Source: Corynespora cassiicola (taxonomy: Eukaryota > Ascomycota > Dothideomycetes > Pleosporales > Corynesporascaceae). Taken from it: a stretch of DNA of 64,000 nucleotides. Below the pieces are notes generated by a model. That model did not search any database. It had not been told where the DNA came from and was given only the letters and a program-made list of their open reading frames with translations. Positions within the stretch are counted from its first letter, which is position 1. Every line of letters starts with the position of its first letter. Position numbers and translations under genes: made by a program. Positions 36,994-47,721 of this stretch are shown here, in pieces. Location of the stretch: NCBI GenBank assembly GCA_022059125.1, contig JAEUWY010000020.1:2693513-2757512 (forward strand), in the 5' to 3' direction.

Positions 36994-38960
36994 TGCCTTG
37001 GGTCGATCCCAGGCGCTAAGTGCTGTCCTAAAAAAGACTCGTTGCTGAATCCATACAAGCGTTTCTCATTCCAGTGACGTTCGCAATCATCGTGTAAGCA
37101 TGTTTGCCAGAGATCTTGCGTACATCTCCTGTTGACTAGCATGTTCGTTGCGAGTTCTTCAGCTTCGTTCATCCCGGGGAAATGTTGTGATTGTCGTTTG
37201 TCCCATAGGTGAGTGTCGCATACATGTGTCTCGCAGTCGAACCATTGATGTTTGCATTCGCGTGGTTTGGATGGAAACCAGTTTGCGGCCATCTTGTCCG
37301 AGTAGTGGATTTGACATTGGTCTTCTCGACAAGAGGTCCATGAGTAAGTTACGTGTTTTGGATTCCTTGGGTCTAGGTAGTATTGCAGTTCTTGCGTGTT
37401 TCGGCTTCGTAGAGGACTTGGAACCGTGTTTGGTTCGCTGTCAGGGTCTGGTAAAACTCCCAGTTTGATTCCTGAATCTGGTTGATTGACTCGTTCCCAT
37501 GCCTTGGAACTGCGTCGTTGTCGGCGTTCCTCTGGGTCTTGATTTTCTTTGTCTGAGTCATTGTGCCTCTTTGTCCGTTTGCGCGTTACAGGTGATTCTT
37601 CCCGCCATGCGGGCGTTCTTGTCGAATCTCTCCTGTGTTCCTTAAGAGCTTCGGCCAATTCTTGTATTTCTTCGAGGTCCTTGTTCATCCTGAATCGTGC
37701 GAGTTCGGGTGGCGTGCTGCCATCGCTGTTTCTTTCGAACTCGTAACTGGCGTCGCTTAGATAGTCTTCGTGATCGTGTGCTTCGCGAAAGGCTTCTTCT
37801 TCCTCGGGGCTAGGTCCTTCAAATTTGACTTCTTTAAGGATGCTCCTAGGCTCCGTTTGAGTGCCTTTGTCTTGATACTGAACACAATCGAAGAATCCCT
37901 CCGTTTCTCCATGTCGCAGTGGTTCGCTGTCGCAGATGAATCCCGTTTTCTGGAATCTGTCTACGACGACTTTCCATTCATCGTCTGCGTCGGATTCGTC
38001 ATCCGGAGTGGTTTGCAATACATTTAGCTGTCGAACGACCTTGTTCTTTGATCGACAGTCTCTTGCGATGTGGCCTGTCTTTCCACACGCGTAGCAAGTT
38101 ATAGCCTTGCCTTTAGGCTTGTCGTTTCTCTTTTTGTTACCTCCTCGTCCCGCTTCCTGGATATTACCGAGGACCATTGGTTCGTCACCATAGGTGTCAC
38201 GAGTGAGATGCGTTACCTTGCGTTCAACTCGTTTACCGGTGTTGGCGTTGTAGTACCCTTTGCCATAGCTTGGTTTGGTACGTTGTCGGTATCGTGGGTT
38301 TTGGTCCTGGCGTAATTCCATACGCAGTTCGTACAGTTTCTGATCGATGTCGATGGACTCATTTATAAGTTGTTCAAGCGTGTCGAGCTGAGCTCCAGAA
38401 CGCATGAGTTCTTCTTTGACGTTGGGTTTGAGTCCTTGGCGGTACATCGTCATAAGTGCCTTGTCATCCCATTCCGTGAGGATCGACAGTTGCTGAAATT
38501 CGTTGGCGTAGTCAGCAGCTGAAGCCCGTTGTTTGAGATGTTGGATGTCTCGTCCGGCAATTGTATCCTTGTTGGCGATTCCGAAGACTTGTTTGATCTT
38601 CTCCTTGAATTCATCGAAATCCTCCATCCATTCGTTGACGTCGTCGTTGGCTTCGCCGTCCTTGTACTTGATGAGAGCTGGTTTGATCCATTGAAGTGCT
38701 TTGCCTCTCATGTACGTGGCTGCGAACATGACGCGTTTCTTTTCCTTAACGTTTCCACCTTGGAAGTCGAAGAACAAGTCGAGCTGCAAGAGCCAGTCTT
38801 CGAGCTTGCTTCGTTCTCCATGGTAGAGGTCAGGTGTTGCTACTTTGATAGAATTGTTGTCTGCCGTGTTAGGTTGTACGATTGCACCAGTAGTGGCCTT
38901 AGCACCAACAGTGCTACTGGTTGGGGTTGAGGGTGCGCGTGATCCTGAAGTGGTACTCAT
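36966..38960 (-). CDS. gag: Gypsy Gag protein with zinc knuckle and C-terminal Cys-His repeats
   Basis: 664 aa; the ATG lies 18 bases after the LTR. Residues about 40-210 are the retrotransposon Gag capsid domain ([27 protein letters not shown]). A single CCHC knuckle [14 protein letters not shown] is at residues 289-302. Then comes a long acidic and basic low-complexity linker. Uncommonly, residues 541-632 contain three copies of W-x2-C-x4-C-x2-H followed by x3-K: W541/C544/C549/H552, W573/C576/C581/H584, W618/C621/C626/H629. This looks like a repeated small metal-binding unit. Gag overlaps pol in the -1 frame, and the slippery site at 37029-37035 is in the Gag frame. Confidence 0.9.
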   Translation of the reverse strand: MSTTSGSRAPSTPTSSTVGAKATTGAIVQPNTADNNSIKVATPDLYHGERSKLEDWLLQLDLFFDFQGGNVKEKKRVMFAATYMRGKALQWIKPALIKYKDGEANDDVNEWMEDFDEFKEKIKQVFGIANKDTIAGRDIQHLKQRASAADYANEFQQLSILTEWDDKALMTMYRQGLKPNVKEELMRSGAQLDTLEQLINESIDIDQKLYELRMELRQDQNPRYRQRTKPSYGKGYYNANTGKRVERKVTHLTRDTYGDEPMVLGNIQEAGRGGNKKRNDKPKGKAITCYACGKTGHIARDCRSKNKVVRQLNVLQTTPDDESDADDEWKVVVDRFQKTGFICDSEPLRHGETEGFFDCVQYQDKGTQTEPRSILKEVKFEGPSPEEEEAFREAHDHEDYLSDASYEFERNSDGSTPPELARFRMNKDLEEIQELAEALKEHRRDSTRTPAWREESPVTRKRTKRHNDSDKENQDPEERRQRRSSKAWERVNQPDSGIKLGVLPDPDSEPNTVPSPLRSRNTQELQYYLDPRNPKHVTYSWTSCREDQCQIHYSDKMAANWFPSKPRECKHQWFDCETHVCDTHLWDKRQSQHFPGMNEAEELATNMLVNRRCTQDLWQTCLHDDCERHWNEKRLYGFSNESFLGQHLAPGIDPRHCALPTQRT
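36985..37035 (-). promoter_or_regulatory. Candidate -1 ribosomal frameshift signal
   Basis: On the element strand T TTT TTA (37035-37029) lies in the Gag frame as Phe-Leu codons, the canonical slippery heptamer U UUU UUA. A one-base backward slip enters the pol frame, which is open from this point. After an 11-base spacer there is a nested hairpin: AGCGC pairs with GCGCT (37013-37017 with 36985-36989), enclosing TGGG/CCCA with a five-base loop (36999-37011). The Gag stop is at 36966-36968. Confidence 0.65.
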
Positions 38961-38978
38961 CTTGAAGGGTGTTCACAA
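38961..38978 (-). promoter_or_regulatory. Leader / primer-binding region of the Gypsy element
   Basis: Only 18 bases (ttgtgaacacccttcaag) separate the LTR from the gag ATG. They do not start with TGG, so they do not show the usual complement to a tRNA 3' end. Eight bases, GTGAACAC, are complementary to GTGTTCAC inside the LTR (39168-39175), which would fit a Tf1-like self-priming mechanism. Confidence 0.45.
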
Positions 38979-39348
38979 TGTTAAGGCTGTGCTACAGGCT
39001 ATGAGCGAGGCTAGGGAGCAAGTAGCTGCTTGGGTTGATTCTCGGGGATAAGTACTGGTAGGGTCACGTGAGTGAAACGATGTGCGATATGCTGTACGGG
39101 TCTCCGTGTTGGCAGATAGAGCACGATAGGTTGATAGTCAATTCCAAACGATAGATTTGCTAACAAGGTGAACACAATTGTAGAGTACAATTGTGTGGAC
39201 TATATACATGTGCCTGAGGCTTCTGCTCAGTACTGCTCAGTTGCTCAGTACTGCTGAGCGGACTGATCAACTGAGCACGTCACGTGACCAGCCATGGCGG
39301 TGCGACCCTGTCGGCCCCGTCATTGGCCCACGTTTGTGGCTCATAACA
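38979..39348 (-). repeat. 5' LTR of the intact Gypsy element
   Basis: 370 bp, identical by eye to 32538-32907. Followed by the duplicated gctta at 39349-39353. In element sense this LTR supplies the promoter for gag-pol. Confidence 0.95.
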
Positions 39349-39353
39349 GCTTA

Positions 39354-39820
39354 TTCTTTACATTACTTATAATTTACGTTATAAAAATTTTTAAACTTTT
39401 ATATAAAAACTATTAGTATTATTAAATACATAAATTTATAGTATAATAACTTAATTTATTAAGCTAATAATTTAGCTAAATTGTTAAGAGCTAATTTTCG
39501 GAAATCAGAGAGCTAGAATCTTGGCTATCTGCCTTGCTGCGCCACACTCTTAGCTGTACAGTCAGCTATAGAGCTAACGCTGAAAATTTTCCAGTACGAC
39601 AAAGTCTATGTCAACAGCAGCCTTATTTTATTGTCTTCGATCCTCGTTTGTATCAACACATTGCATTATCAGCCTCAACGGTTAACCTTTGCATTTTCAG
39701 CAGACAGGTACGTCAGTGCGCATCTGTTTGTTCTTGTTTTTTCTCTCAGCCTGACGTGTCCAAGCTGCTTTTCAAATCCTAGCCTTTTCATCCACGCCCT
39801 TTGACTATACGTACATTTCA
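39354..39820. other. RIP'd remnant followed by upstream region of the NACHT gene
   Basis: 39354 to about 39485 continues the AT-rich RIP'd sequence that the Gypsy element split. From about 39490 the composition becomes normal and the stretch up to 39820 presumably carries the promoter and 5' UTR of the downstream gene. Confidence 0.5.
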
Positions 39821-42800
39821 ATGCGTCTTCTAGAATACAATAGTGCGAATGAGGTTGTCTTAACCAAGGAGTTTATTAATGGGGACAAGCTCCCTCCGTA
39901 TGTGATACTGTCCCATACCTGGAGCGATGGCGAAGAGGTTACCTTTGATGAGCTGATGAATGGCACCGGAAAGAGCAAATCAGGCTACAAGAAGATTTGT
40001 TATTTTGGAGAACATGTGCAACACGCTGGCTTCAAATACTTTTGGGTGGATACGTGTTGCATTAACAAGTTAGACCATGTTGAACTCCGAAGAGCTATTA
40101 GCTCAATGTTTCGCTGGTACCAAAATGCAGCAAAATGCTACGTCTATCTCTCAGATGTTTCAATACTTAAGCGGAAAGCAAGCGACAGAGTCTTTGAACA
40201 TAGCTGGGAACCAGCCTTCCGGAAGAGCAGATGGTTTACTCGGGGCTGGACGCTTCAAGAGCTTCTTGCTCCAGCTTCAGTTGAGTTTTTCTCCCAAGAG
40301 TGGAAAAAACTGGGTGACAAGCTGTTACTGAAATGCCAAATTCATCAGATAACAGGCATTCCTGAGACAGCCCTTGAAGGAGCCTCTTTGTTTCAGTTCA
40401 GCATCAACGAGCGATTGGCATGGAAAGAAGGTCGACACACAAAGCGCGAAGAGGATGGAGCGTACTCGCTTCTAGGCATTTTTGGTGTTGACATGACCCC
40501 TATCTATGGCGAAGGAGCAAAGGAAGCGTTCCGACGGCTCCTTGACGAGATCAGCAAACTGGAGAAATGTACCCAAGACCTGCATCTTACTGATCCTCGA
40601 GACGACAAAAAACGCATCGAAGAAACTAAAGGCGGCTTACTTGAGGGTTCGTATCGTTGGGTCCTTAAAAATCCTGAGTTCCAGCAGTGGCATAGCAGCG
40701 ATCAGGGTCAATTGCTATGGATCAAGGGTGATCCTGGCAAGGGAAAGACGATGCTGCTCTGCGGGATTGCCGACGAACTGAAGAAATCGATGGCTAAGAC
40801 AGTCTTGTTGTCGTACTTCTTCCTCCAGGCCACAGATTCGCGCATCAACAACGCCACGGCGGTTATACGAGGCTTGCTATACATGCTTGTAGTCCAACAG
40901 CCCTCGCTTATTTCGCATATCAGGACGAAGTATGATCACGCAGGCAAAGCCCTTTTCGAGGATGCAAATTCCTGGGTGGCCCTAACTGAGATCTTCACAA
41001 ACATATTGCAAGATCCAAACTTAAACAGAACATACCTGCTCGTCGATGCGCTTGATGAATGCATAGTAGACTTGCCGAAGTTGTTAGACTTCATTGTCAA
41101 CAGGTCGCCCGTATCTTGCGTCAAATGGATTGTCTCAAGCCGTAACTGGCCGGAAATCGAAGAACAACTCGGCAGCGCGGAGCAGAAAGTGAGAATAAGT
41201 CTCGAACTTAATGCACAATCTATATCTACAGCTGTAAGCGTTTTCATCCAGCATAAAGTGTACCAGCTAGCAGAGCGTAAAAGGTACGATGACACAACAC
41301 GAGATGTTGTGCTAGAGTACCTTTCCTCAAACGCACAGGGTACCTTTTTGTGGGTAGCTTTAGTCTACCAAAACCTTAAAGACGTTCCCAGGCGACATGC
41401 AATCAAGAAGCTGAACGCTTTTCCACCTGGGCTTAACTCACTATATGAACGGATGTTGCAGCAGATTAGCACTTCAGAGGATGCCGATCTCTGCAAGCGA
41501 ATACTAGCTTTGGTCACAGTCATGTATCGGCCTACCACGCTTCAAGAACTGTTTACTCTCGTTGAAGGGTTAGAAAACATGGCAGACGATCCTGAGTCGA
41601 TTCAGGAGATCATTGGCTTCTGTGGATCGTTTCTCGCTCTGCGAAAAGGCGTTGTCTATTTTGTACACCAGTCAGCAAAAGACTTTTTGTCTACAGAAGC
41701 ATCACAGAGGACGTTTCCATTTGGAAGGGAGGAGGCTCATTGGACTGTCACGTCCAGGTCGCTACAAGCTATGTCCACAACGTTGCATCGGGACATGTAC
41801 GACCTGCGGGAATTGGGATATCTTACTGAGCAGATACAACGACCAGATCCCGACCCGCTAGCAGCATTACGATACTCGTGTATCTATTGGATTGACCACC
41901 TCTGTGCGTCAGATATCAGCTCTATAGCTAGTAACCTAGCAAGCTTGCGCGATGGAGGTGTTGTTCACGTTTTTCTGCGGACTATATACATCTACTGGCT
42001 AGAAGCTCTTAGCATCTGTCAAAGCATGTCAGAGGGTGTGGTTTCGATGAAAAAGCTAGTGGCCCTGGTTCAGGTAAGTACATGAAAGCTGGTATCTAGG
42101 AAAACCACATGCTGATGCGATATAGGGAAGGGCTGGCGCTTCCTTATTAGGAGAACTCGTGCAAGATGCATATCGATTTATTATGTACCACAAGGTGGCA
42201 ATAGAGAATGCCCCTCTTCAAGCATATACATCTGCCCTTTTGTTTAGTCCCGTACGCAGTTTAGTCAGGGCTCTATTCCAAAAAGAAGCACCAAAGTGGA
42301 TCAAAATAAAACCGACTATAAGAGATAGCTGGTCTCCCTGTCTACAGACGCTTGAGGGCCATAGCGATGGGGTCAACTCTGTGGCTTTCTCGCCTAATTC
42401 GAAATGGCTAGCATCAGCGTCGCTTGACAATACAGTTAGAATCTGGGATCCAGATAGTGGCGCATGCTTGCAGACGCTTAGGGGCCATATTAGCGATGGG
42501 GTCAACTCTGTGGCTTTCTCGCCTAATTCGAAATGGCTAGCATCAGCGTCGTATGACAAGACAGTTAGAATCTGGGATCCAGATAGTGGCGCATGCTTGC
42601 AGACGCTTAGGGGCCATAGCGATACGGTCAACTCTGTGGCTTTCTCTCCTGGTTCGAATTGGCTAGCATCAGGGTCACGTGACACGACGGTCAGGATCTG
42701 GGACCCAGCTAGTGGCGTAGTCTTGCAGACACTCCAGGGCCATAGCCGCTCTGTTAACTCGGTAGCTTTCTCGTCTAGCTCAAAATGGCTAGCATCAGCA

Positions 42801-44333
42801 TCACACGACAACACGATTAAGATCTGGGACCTAGCCAGCAGCACCTGCTCGCAGACTCTGGAGGGCTATCAAGATCATAAAAACTCAGTAGCTTTCTCGC
42901 CCGACTCGAAATGGCTAGCGGGAGTATTAAATAATAACACAGTCGAAATCTGGGACCTGGCTAGCGGCGGCCCCTTGCAGGCGCTTGCAGGTCATAGCCA
43001 TACAATTGGGTCAGTAGCGTTCTCGCCCGACTCAAAATGGCTAGCATCATCGTCGTGGGATAAAACAGTTAAAATCTGGGACCCGGCTAGTGGCGTCTGC
43101 TTGCAGACACTCCAGGGCCATAGCCGCTCTGTTAACTCGGTAGCTTTCTCGTCTAGCGCAAAATGGCTAGCATCAGCATCACACGACAACACGGTTAAGA
43201 TCTGGGACCTAGCCAGCAATATTTACTCGCAGACTCCAAAGAGCTATACCAGTAATGGTTCAGTTAAGTCAATAGCTGTTTCAATTAACTTAGAATGGCT
43301 AGCTTCAGCGTCAGAAGATGGGACGGTCAAGATCTGGGACCTGGGCAGAGGCGCCTGCTCACAGACCCTGGAGGGTGATATTCCATTATACTCGGTAGCT
43401 TTCTCGCCTGACTTAAAATGGTTGGCGGCAGGGTCGTGGGATAACACAATTCAAATCTGGGATCTAGCCAGCGGCGCCTGTCTGCAGACGCTCGAGGGCC
43501 ATACTGATGGTCTAGTATTTCATGGTTTAGTACGCTCGGTAGCCTTCTCACCCGATTCGAGATTGCTGGCGTCAGTTCCAGATGGTGAAAAAACGGCCAC
43601 CATCTGGGGTTTGGTCAGCGGCGTCTGCCTACAGCTCCACGGCCATAGCGATTTAATCGCCGACATAGCCTTCTCACCCGACTCAAAATGGCTAGCATCA
43701 GCGTCGCATGACAAGACTGCCAAGATATGGGATTTAGCTAGCGGCGCCTGTCTGCAAACATTCCAGGGAGATAGCAATTGGGTTAAATCTGTGGCCTTTT
43801 CACCCAACTTCAAATGGCTGGCGTCGGGGTCGGGGTTTCCGAAAGGTGAAGGCGACAGCACAGTTAAGATTTGGGATCTAGCTAGTGGTACCTGCTTGCA
43901 GACACTCAGGGGGCATAAAAATTGGATTACACCAATAGCCTTCTCACCTGACTCACAATGGCTGGCGTCAGCGTCAGAGGACAACACGGTCAAGATCTGG
44001 GACCTGGCCAACGGCGTATGCTCACAGACGCTTGATGTTGGCAAGTCTCTTTCCAACCTCAATTTCGATGCTAGAAGCTCACGTCTAAACACTGATATTG
44101 GCTCCATCACAATGATTCCACCGCTGGTTTCAGGCACAGCCACCTCTGCAGAGCTTCAAGAGCCCGCCTATCATGGCATAGGTTTATCTCCGGACGGAGT
44201 GTGGATTACGCTCAACTCAACAAAGCAGATACGATTGCCTTCAGAATACCGTCCAGCACATTCAGCCGTGTCCGAAAATACCATTGTTGGTGTTGGGTCA
44301 GGAGAGGTATGGATGTTCAAGGTTGAGCTTTAG
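39821..44333 (+). CDS. HET-NACHT-WD40 nonself-recognition (NLR-like) protein
   Basis: STAND NTPase of the HNWD type known from Podospora het-d/het-e, which triggers heterokaryon incompatibility cell death. Exons 39821-42073 and 42126-44333, 1486 aa. N-terminal HET domain (YVILSHTWSDGEEVTFDEL, FWVDTCCINK, RGWTLQELLAPASVEFF; residues about 28-160). The NACHT domain has a P-loop GDPGKGKT near residue 303 and Walker B LLVDALDE near 407. The C-terminus has 13 WD repeats of about 42 residues (about 827-1387) ending in IWD, then a tail of about 100 residues. Full length, with no stop or frameshift. The WD repeats are very alike at DNA level, as expected for a ligand-binding surface under concerted evolution. 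It lies between an active-looking retroelement and a polyketide cluster. Confidence 0.93.
42345..44035 (+). repeat. WD40-coding minisatellite, 13 units
   Basis: Tandem units of about 126 bp coding GHSxxVNSVAFSPDSKWLASAS-type WD repeats. Units differ in similarity: 42723-42840 and 43101-43218 are 118 bp long with two differences, and the first two units are nearly identical as well. Units 8 to 10 and 12 carry small insertions. RIP has not touched them although they are repeats, because each copy is short. Confidence 0.85.
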
Positions 44334-44999
44334 AGTAACAGTACATTAAAGAAAGTAGTCAGATAAATATGGACTTTATATTTCTTAAGAAACTACTAAC
44401 ATCCCTCCCTGGGTTGCCGGACACCCCCTGTGACCGAACAAACCATCAGTGCTTTGACTTTCAGCAACTGCAAAACTCATCTGTTATTGCTAATGCCGAA
44501 TATCTATAATCTACCCTTCTCTAAAAATTACATTCGTATTATCCTCTCGGAGCCTGACTTGTACAGCGCCTTCTTTCGTAATATAACAAACTTCCCTCCC
44601 TACAGCATCAACCTCAAGCCTTTTTCCCTCAGATTTTAGTAGAATAGCCTTAATATGGTTTCAAATCCACCCTCGAATACTAAGAAGTTATAATTGGCCC
44701 AATGCGCGCTGCGGGGCGCGATTTTATGCAGGGCTGCTATGTCGATTAGTACTTCCAGTGTAAGCGATACTGCAATCCCCGCACGTCCCATCTCATCATC
44801 TGCGGGTAGTTTACTATGAGATCTGTGGCTGTACGGATTGCACACGCTCTTGATATATGATGAATAGGAATATGTATTGATTAGAATAACAGTTGTATGT
44901 ATGATGGCTAGCACGAAGAACATTAAACATGCTCCTAGACACTTGTTAGATCATTGCAAAGTTGTGTACAAGCTAAGAGTGTCAAGCATTTGAAGGGTT
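44334..44999. other. Convergent 3' intergenic region
   Basis: Between the end of the NACHT gene (plus) and the end of the P450 gene (minus). Small ORFs here, such as 44636-44923 on the minus strand, show no domain features. I see no repeat or RNA gene. Confidence 0.45.
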
Positions 45000-46702
45000 T
45001 CAAGGGTCTAGTGGAGCACTCTCAGGACTATCCTCGGACACAATGTCCATAACCTGATCTGATCCCGTGAATCCAAAATTCCATCTCTTAGCCATATCTC
45101 TGGGACGAAGCTCAATCTCAATATCCTCGTCTGGTATAGGGAAACCCGACTGGGCAGGCGTGTTATCGCAAATAGGTTCGACCCATTCTCCGCAAACAGG
45201 CACGATGTCAAATTGAAGCACCACCAGTGCTGCATATACCATTATTTCGGTGCTCGCAAAGTGACGACCTGGACAGAGGATATGACCACCACCGAAGGCG
45301 CGGAATGCAACACGGTTTGGCTTCTTCCGTCCTGAGGTTGGCTTACGGGCAAAACGCATGTGGTCGAACTCGCCAACATCCTCGCCCCACGCCATGGCAT
45401 CGCTATGCTGTACCGTAGCCGGAATCATGAGCATGCTACCCTTTTTGAGTAGATAACGGCCGTCCAGGTTGACGTCTTCGAGAAGAACACGGGGGCCAGG
45501 GTTGACGGCACGGAAACGCATCGTCTCCTGGAAAGTACTCATGAGAATCGGACAAGAAGCTCGGATCTCAGTCAAGTCAACGGAGTGGGTAAAGTTGCCT
45601 GCATCATCTTTCTCTTCTCTCACAAGGGTTAGGAGCTCATTGCGTACGTCAGTCAGAACTTGGTCATCGGAGAAGATGTGGTAGAGCAGCCACAGAGCGC
45701 ATGGTGTGGTGTTTCCCAGTACGGCAAAAGTATTTCCAAGCTCTCCACGGGCAAAGTCTTCGTGTTTGAGGCCTAAAAGGCCGTGGTGGTGCTCATAGCG
45801 CATACGAACAAGTCCCGAAGCAGACTTGTGCCCGTCCTTGCGGATGTAGTCGACCATGGCGGCAGCAACAGTTTCACGCGCACGCAGAAGCTTGGGAAAG
45901 AAAGTTGAAGAGAAGGGAAACATGGAAAATGTCAAAAAGCCAGCTTCAAAAGTCCTGCAGTGATGATTAGGAAAGGGTCTAGAGAAAGAAAAAGAGTGGA
46001 GTCATGGTTAGGCTCACCTCCAAGCCTCGGCAACGACAGGATTGCGGTAAGGATTTCGAGGCCCCCATACGGCTTCGGTAGTAGCAGTCACCATGGACTG
46101 ACGCGACCATTGCGACAAGCCAAGCCTGGTAGTTCCCTTTGCCTTTAAGCTCTTCATTTCATCGGCAAGAACCTCCACGGAGCGCCTGTTGATGGCATCG
46201 AGGTCTTTCCCGGGGCTCATGGCGGGCATGATGTATTTTGGCCAACTGACACTGAAACCATGTTCGCTTTTCAGGTCGTCGTGCATGACTTTGACGGCTT
46301 CCTTGCTCATGCCAACAGTGATGCCGGCATCGGCGGTAATGGCGGCAAAGCTAACAGTGCGCCATTACTTCTGCAACAGCGGGATAAGTGCAGTTGAATT
46401 GACAATGTACATGCGCTGAAAGGGCAGGCGGAGAGTGTAGATGGGCAACCCGTATTTGTTTCTGATGCAAGCATGAGCCTTCGAGGGACAAGTGTTATGC
46501 AGCTACGGCCGTGTCGAACCAACCTTAGGCGAATATGGAATTGTGACTTTTCCTCGATCATGCTGATCAGAGGGCTCACAAATGGAATGGTAGTAACAAG
46601 GGCTGGCGGCTCTCTTGAATCCTGTGTGAAATGGAGGAGAGCGCGGAGGAACAGGTAGCTGGAGGCAACGGCGCCCACAGCCAGAGTCACGGTGGACAGC
46701 AT
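45000..46702 (-). pseudogene. Cytochrome P450 with one in-frame stop (possible null allele)
   Basis: Three exons on the minus strand, 46702-46524, 46461-46018 and 45954-45000, would encode 525 residues. N-terminal anchor MLSTVTLAVGAVASSYLFL, then KYGLPIYTLRLPFQRM, ETMR (ExxR), and the haem loop FGGGHILCPGR with Cys435. The I-helix region reads AVLGNTTPCALWLLYH. All splice sites and phases are good and every other part is intact. However, codon 92 is TAA (46367-46365) in the conserved stretch QK-stop-WRTVSF, where family members carry Gln before WRT. A CAA-to-TAA change is the CpA-to-TpA type made by RIP. The gene is next to the PKS and would be a tailoring oxidase. Sequencing error or a very small unusual intron are the alternatives. 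Confidence 0.8.
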
Positions 46703-46720
46703 AACTGGCGGCTGATAGAG

Positions 46721-46740
46721 GGTGAGGTGAGGTGAGGTGA
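46721..46740. repeat. (GGTGA)4 microsatellite
   Basis: Four perfect GGTGA units 20 bases upstream of the P450 start codon, followed by purine-rich sequence. It may lie in the promoter or 5' UTR of that gene. Confidence 0.85.
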
Positions 46741-46984
46741 GGACTGGCAGATGTGGGGGAAGGGGAGGGTTGAGAGGAAAGAGGTCTTGGAGAGAGGAAG
46801 GGAAGGGGTGAAGAGGGCTGCTTGCGGAGACTGTTTACCTGTGCCGCACGAAATTGGATGGCTCCAGGCTCTCCACACTCTCGGGTCACTCTGTAGCGGC
46901 CCGTGCGCTTCGGCGCAGCCACAGATGCACTGCACGGGCCACTCATATTGAGTGTGACAGCTTGGCAGGGTTCGCGAGCACACG

Positions 46985-47530
46985 TCCGCCCGAGCCTAAG
47001 TCCTCCGAAAAGCTGGGGAACAACTTCACTCGCTTCGACTACCGTGCATGGCACGAACACGATAGGACACGGGCGCACGATGAGATTGGGGAAGCTTTCG
47101 TCTTCGACACGCCTTCCTATGATTGGGGTACATCGTGGACCCAAACACTTTGATCAATGTCCATTGTCGAGGAATGGATTTCCCGCGTTGGGTGGAGATC
47201 ACGCGTACACTCCTCTCTTTTCCTCCATATTTGTCGGATATTTAGATGCAAAGCTCACTGTGCCTCTTAGAGATGCTGGACGTCTTTGGTGGGCCAAACA
47301 TTGCAACTGTATGTTTTTCCCTTGTTTCCTATCGAACACCTGTCTGACTGCTTGGGCGGCAGGCCTCTGGCGAGAAGTGGAAGGCGCACAGAAAGGTGGT
47401 TCAGTCTAGCCTCAACGAGCGCTGCAACACCATTGTATCGTCCGATGCTGCTTCGCTCAGCGACCAGATGGCACAACACTGGGCTTCCAGAGGAATATGT
47501 ACCAGTATGTGCGAAGGCTGTTGATAACAA
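46985..47530 (+). pseudogene. Relic of a second cytochrome P450 (N-terminal part)
   Basis: Fragments in different plus-strand frames line up with one P450 N-terminal region: FDYRAWHEHDRTRAHDEIG, then FVFDTPSYDWG, YIVDPNTLINV, MDFPRWVEITRTLL, FGGPNIAT, and after an intron-like gap (gtatgt at 47311 to gcag near 47364) GEKWKAHRKVVQSSLNERCNT. These correspond to the stretch from the A helix to the C helix (WxxHRK). At least one frameshift (near 47128) and two stops interrupt it, and no I helix or haem loop follows. The composition is normal, so decay was not by RIP. It points the opposite way to the neighbouring P450. Confidence 0.7.
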
Positions 47531-47721
47531 TCCATTATATCAGCCTGCTAGGGATAACACCGAGTATGCGAATGCGGTGGCCCCTCCGCCTGATGCGGAA
47601 TCAAGATTATGTAGAAAAGAATTTAATATTATCACCTCTACTAATGCAACTCTGTTTTTCTTTACTGTTTCTATTTTATTTTCGATCCAACAGATAAAAT
47701 AACAGAGGCGCTCTAATATAG

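Larger units (their letters stand above)
32538..39348 (-). mobile_element. Intact Gypsy chromovirus (LTR retrotransposon)
   Basis: 6811-bp element on the minus strand: LTR (38979-39348), 18-base leader, gag, pol with protease, reverse transcriptase, RNase H, integrase and chromodomain, then polypurine tract and LTR (32538-32907). The LTRs are both 370 bp, start TGTTA, end TAACA and are identical as far as I can read. The 5-bp target duplication gctta flanks the element. Composition is normal and no RIP stops occur, though the insertion site is RIP'd and an older copy of the family at 7679 is destroyed. The insertion therefore is recent and postdates RIP of the site. It also carries an opposite-strand gene at 32949-33560. 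Confidence 0.95.

Noticed and set aside
32538..39348. CRISPR or tRNA genes in the window
   Set aside because: No spaced direct-repeat arrays and no cloverleaf with A/B boxes were found; the direct repeats seen are LTRs, WD units, microsatellites and telomere units.
42218..44143. Long minus-strand ORFs opposite the WD repeats (up to about 208 codons)
   Set aside because: They are mirror frames created by the repeated codon pattern of the WD units and show only the repeat period, not a protein family.
46385..46440. Apparent one-base frameshift in the cluster P450 near LPFQRM
   Set aside because: Recounting the plus-strand bases (aaagggcagg) gives CTG CCC TTT CAG in one frame, so there is no shift; only the TAA at codon 92 remains.
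46503..47144. 213-codon minus-strand ORF overlapping the P450 start region
   Set aside because: It covers the P450 first exon in another frame and the P450 relic on the opposite strand, with low-complexity Ser/Pro/Leu sequence and no domain.
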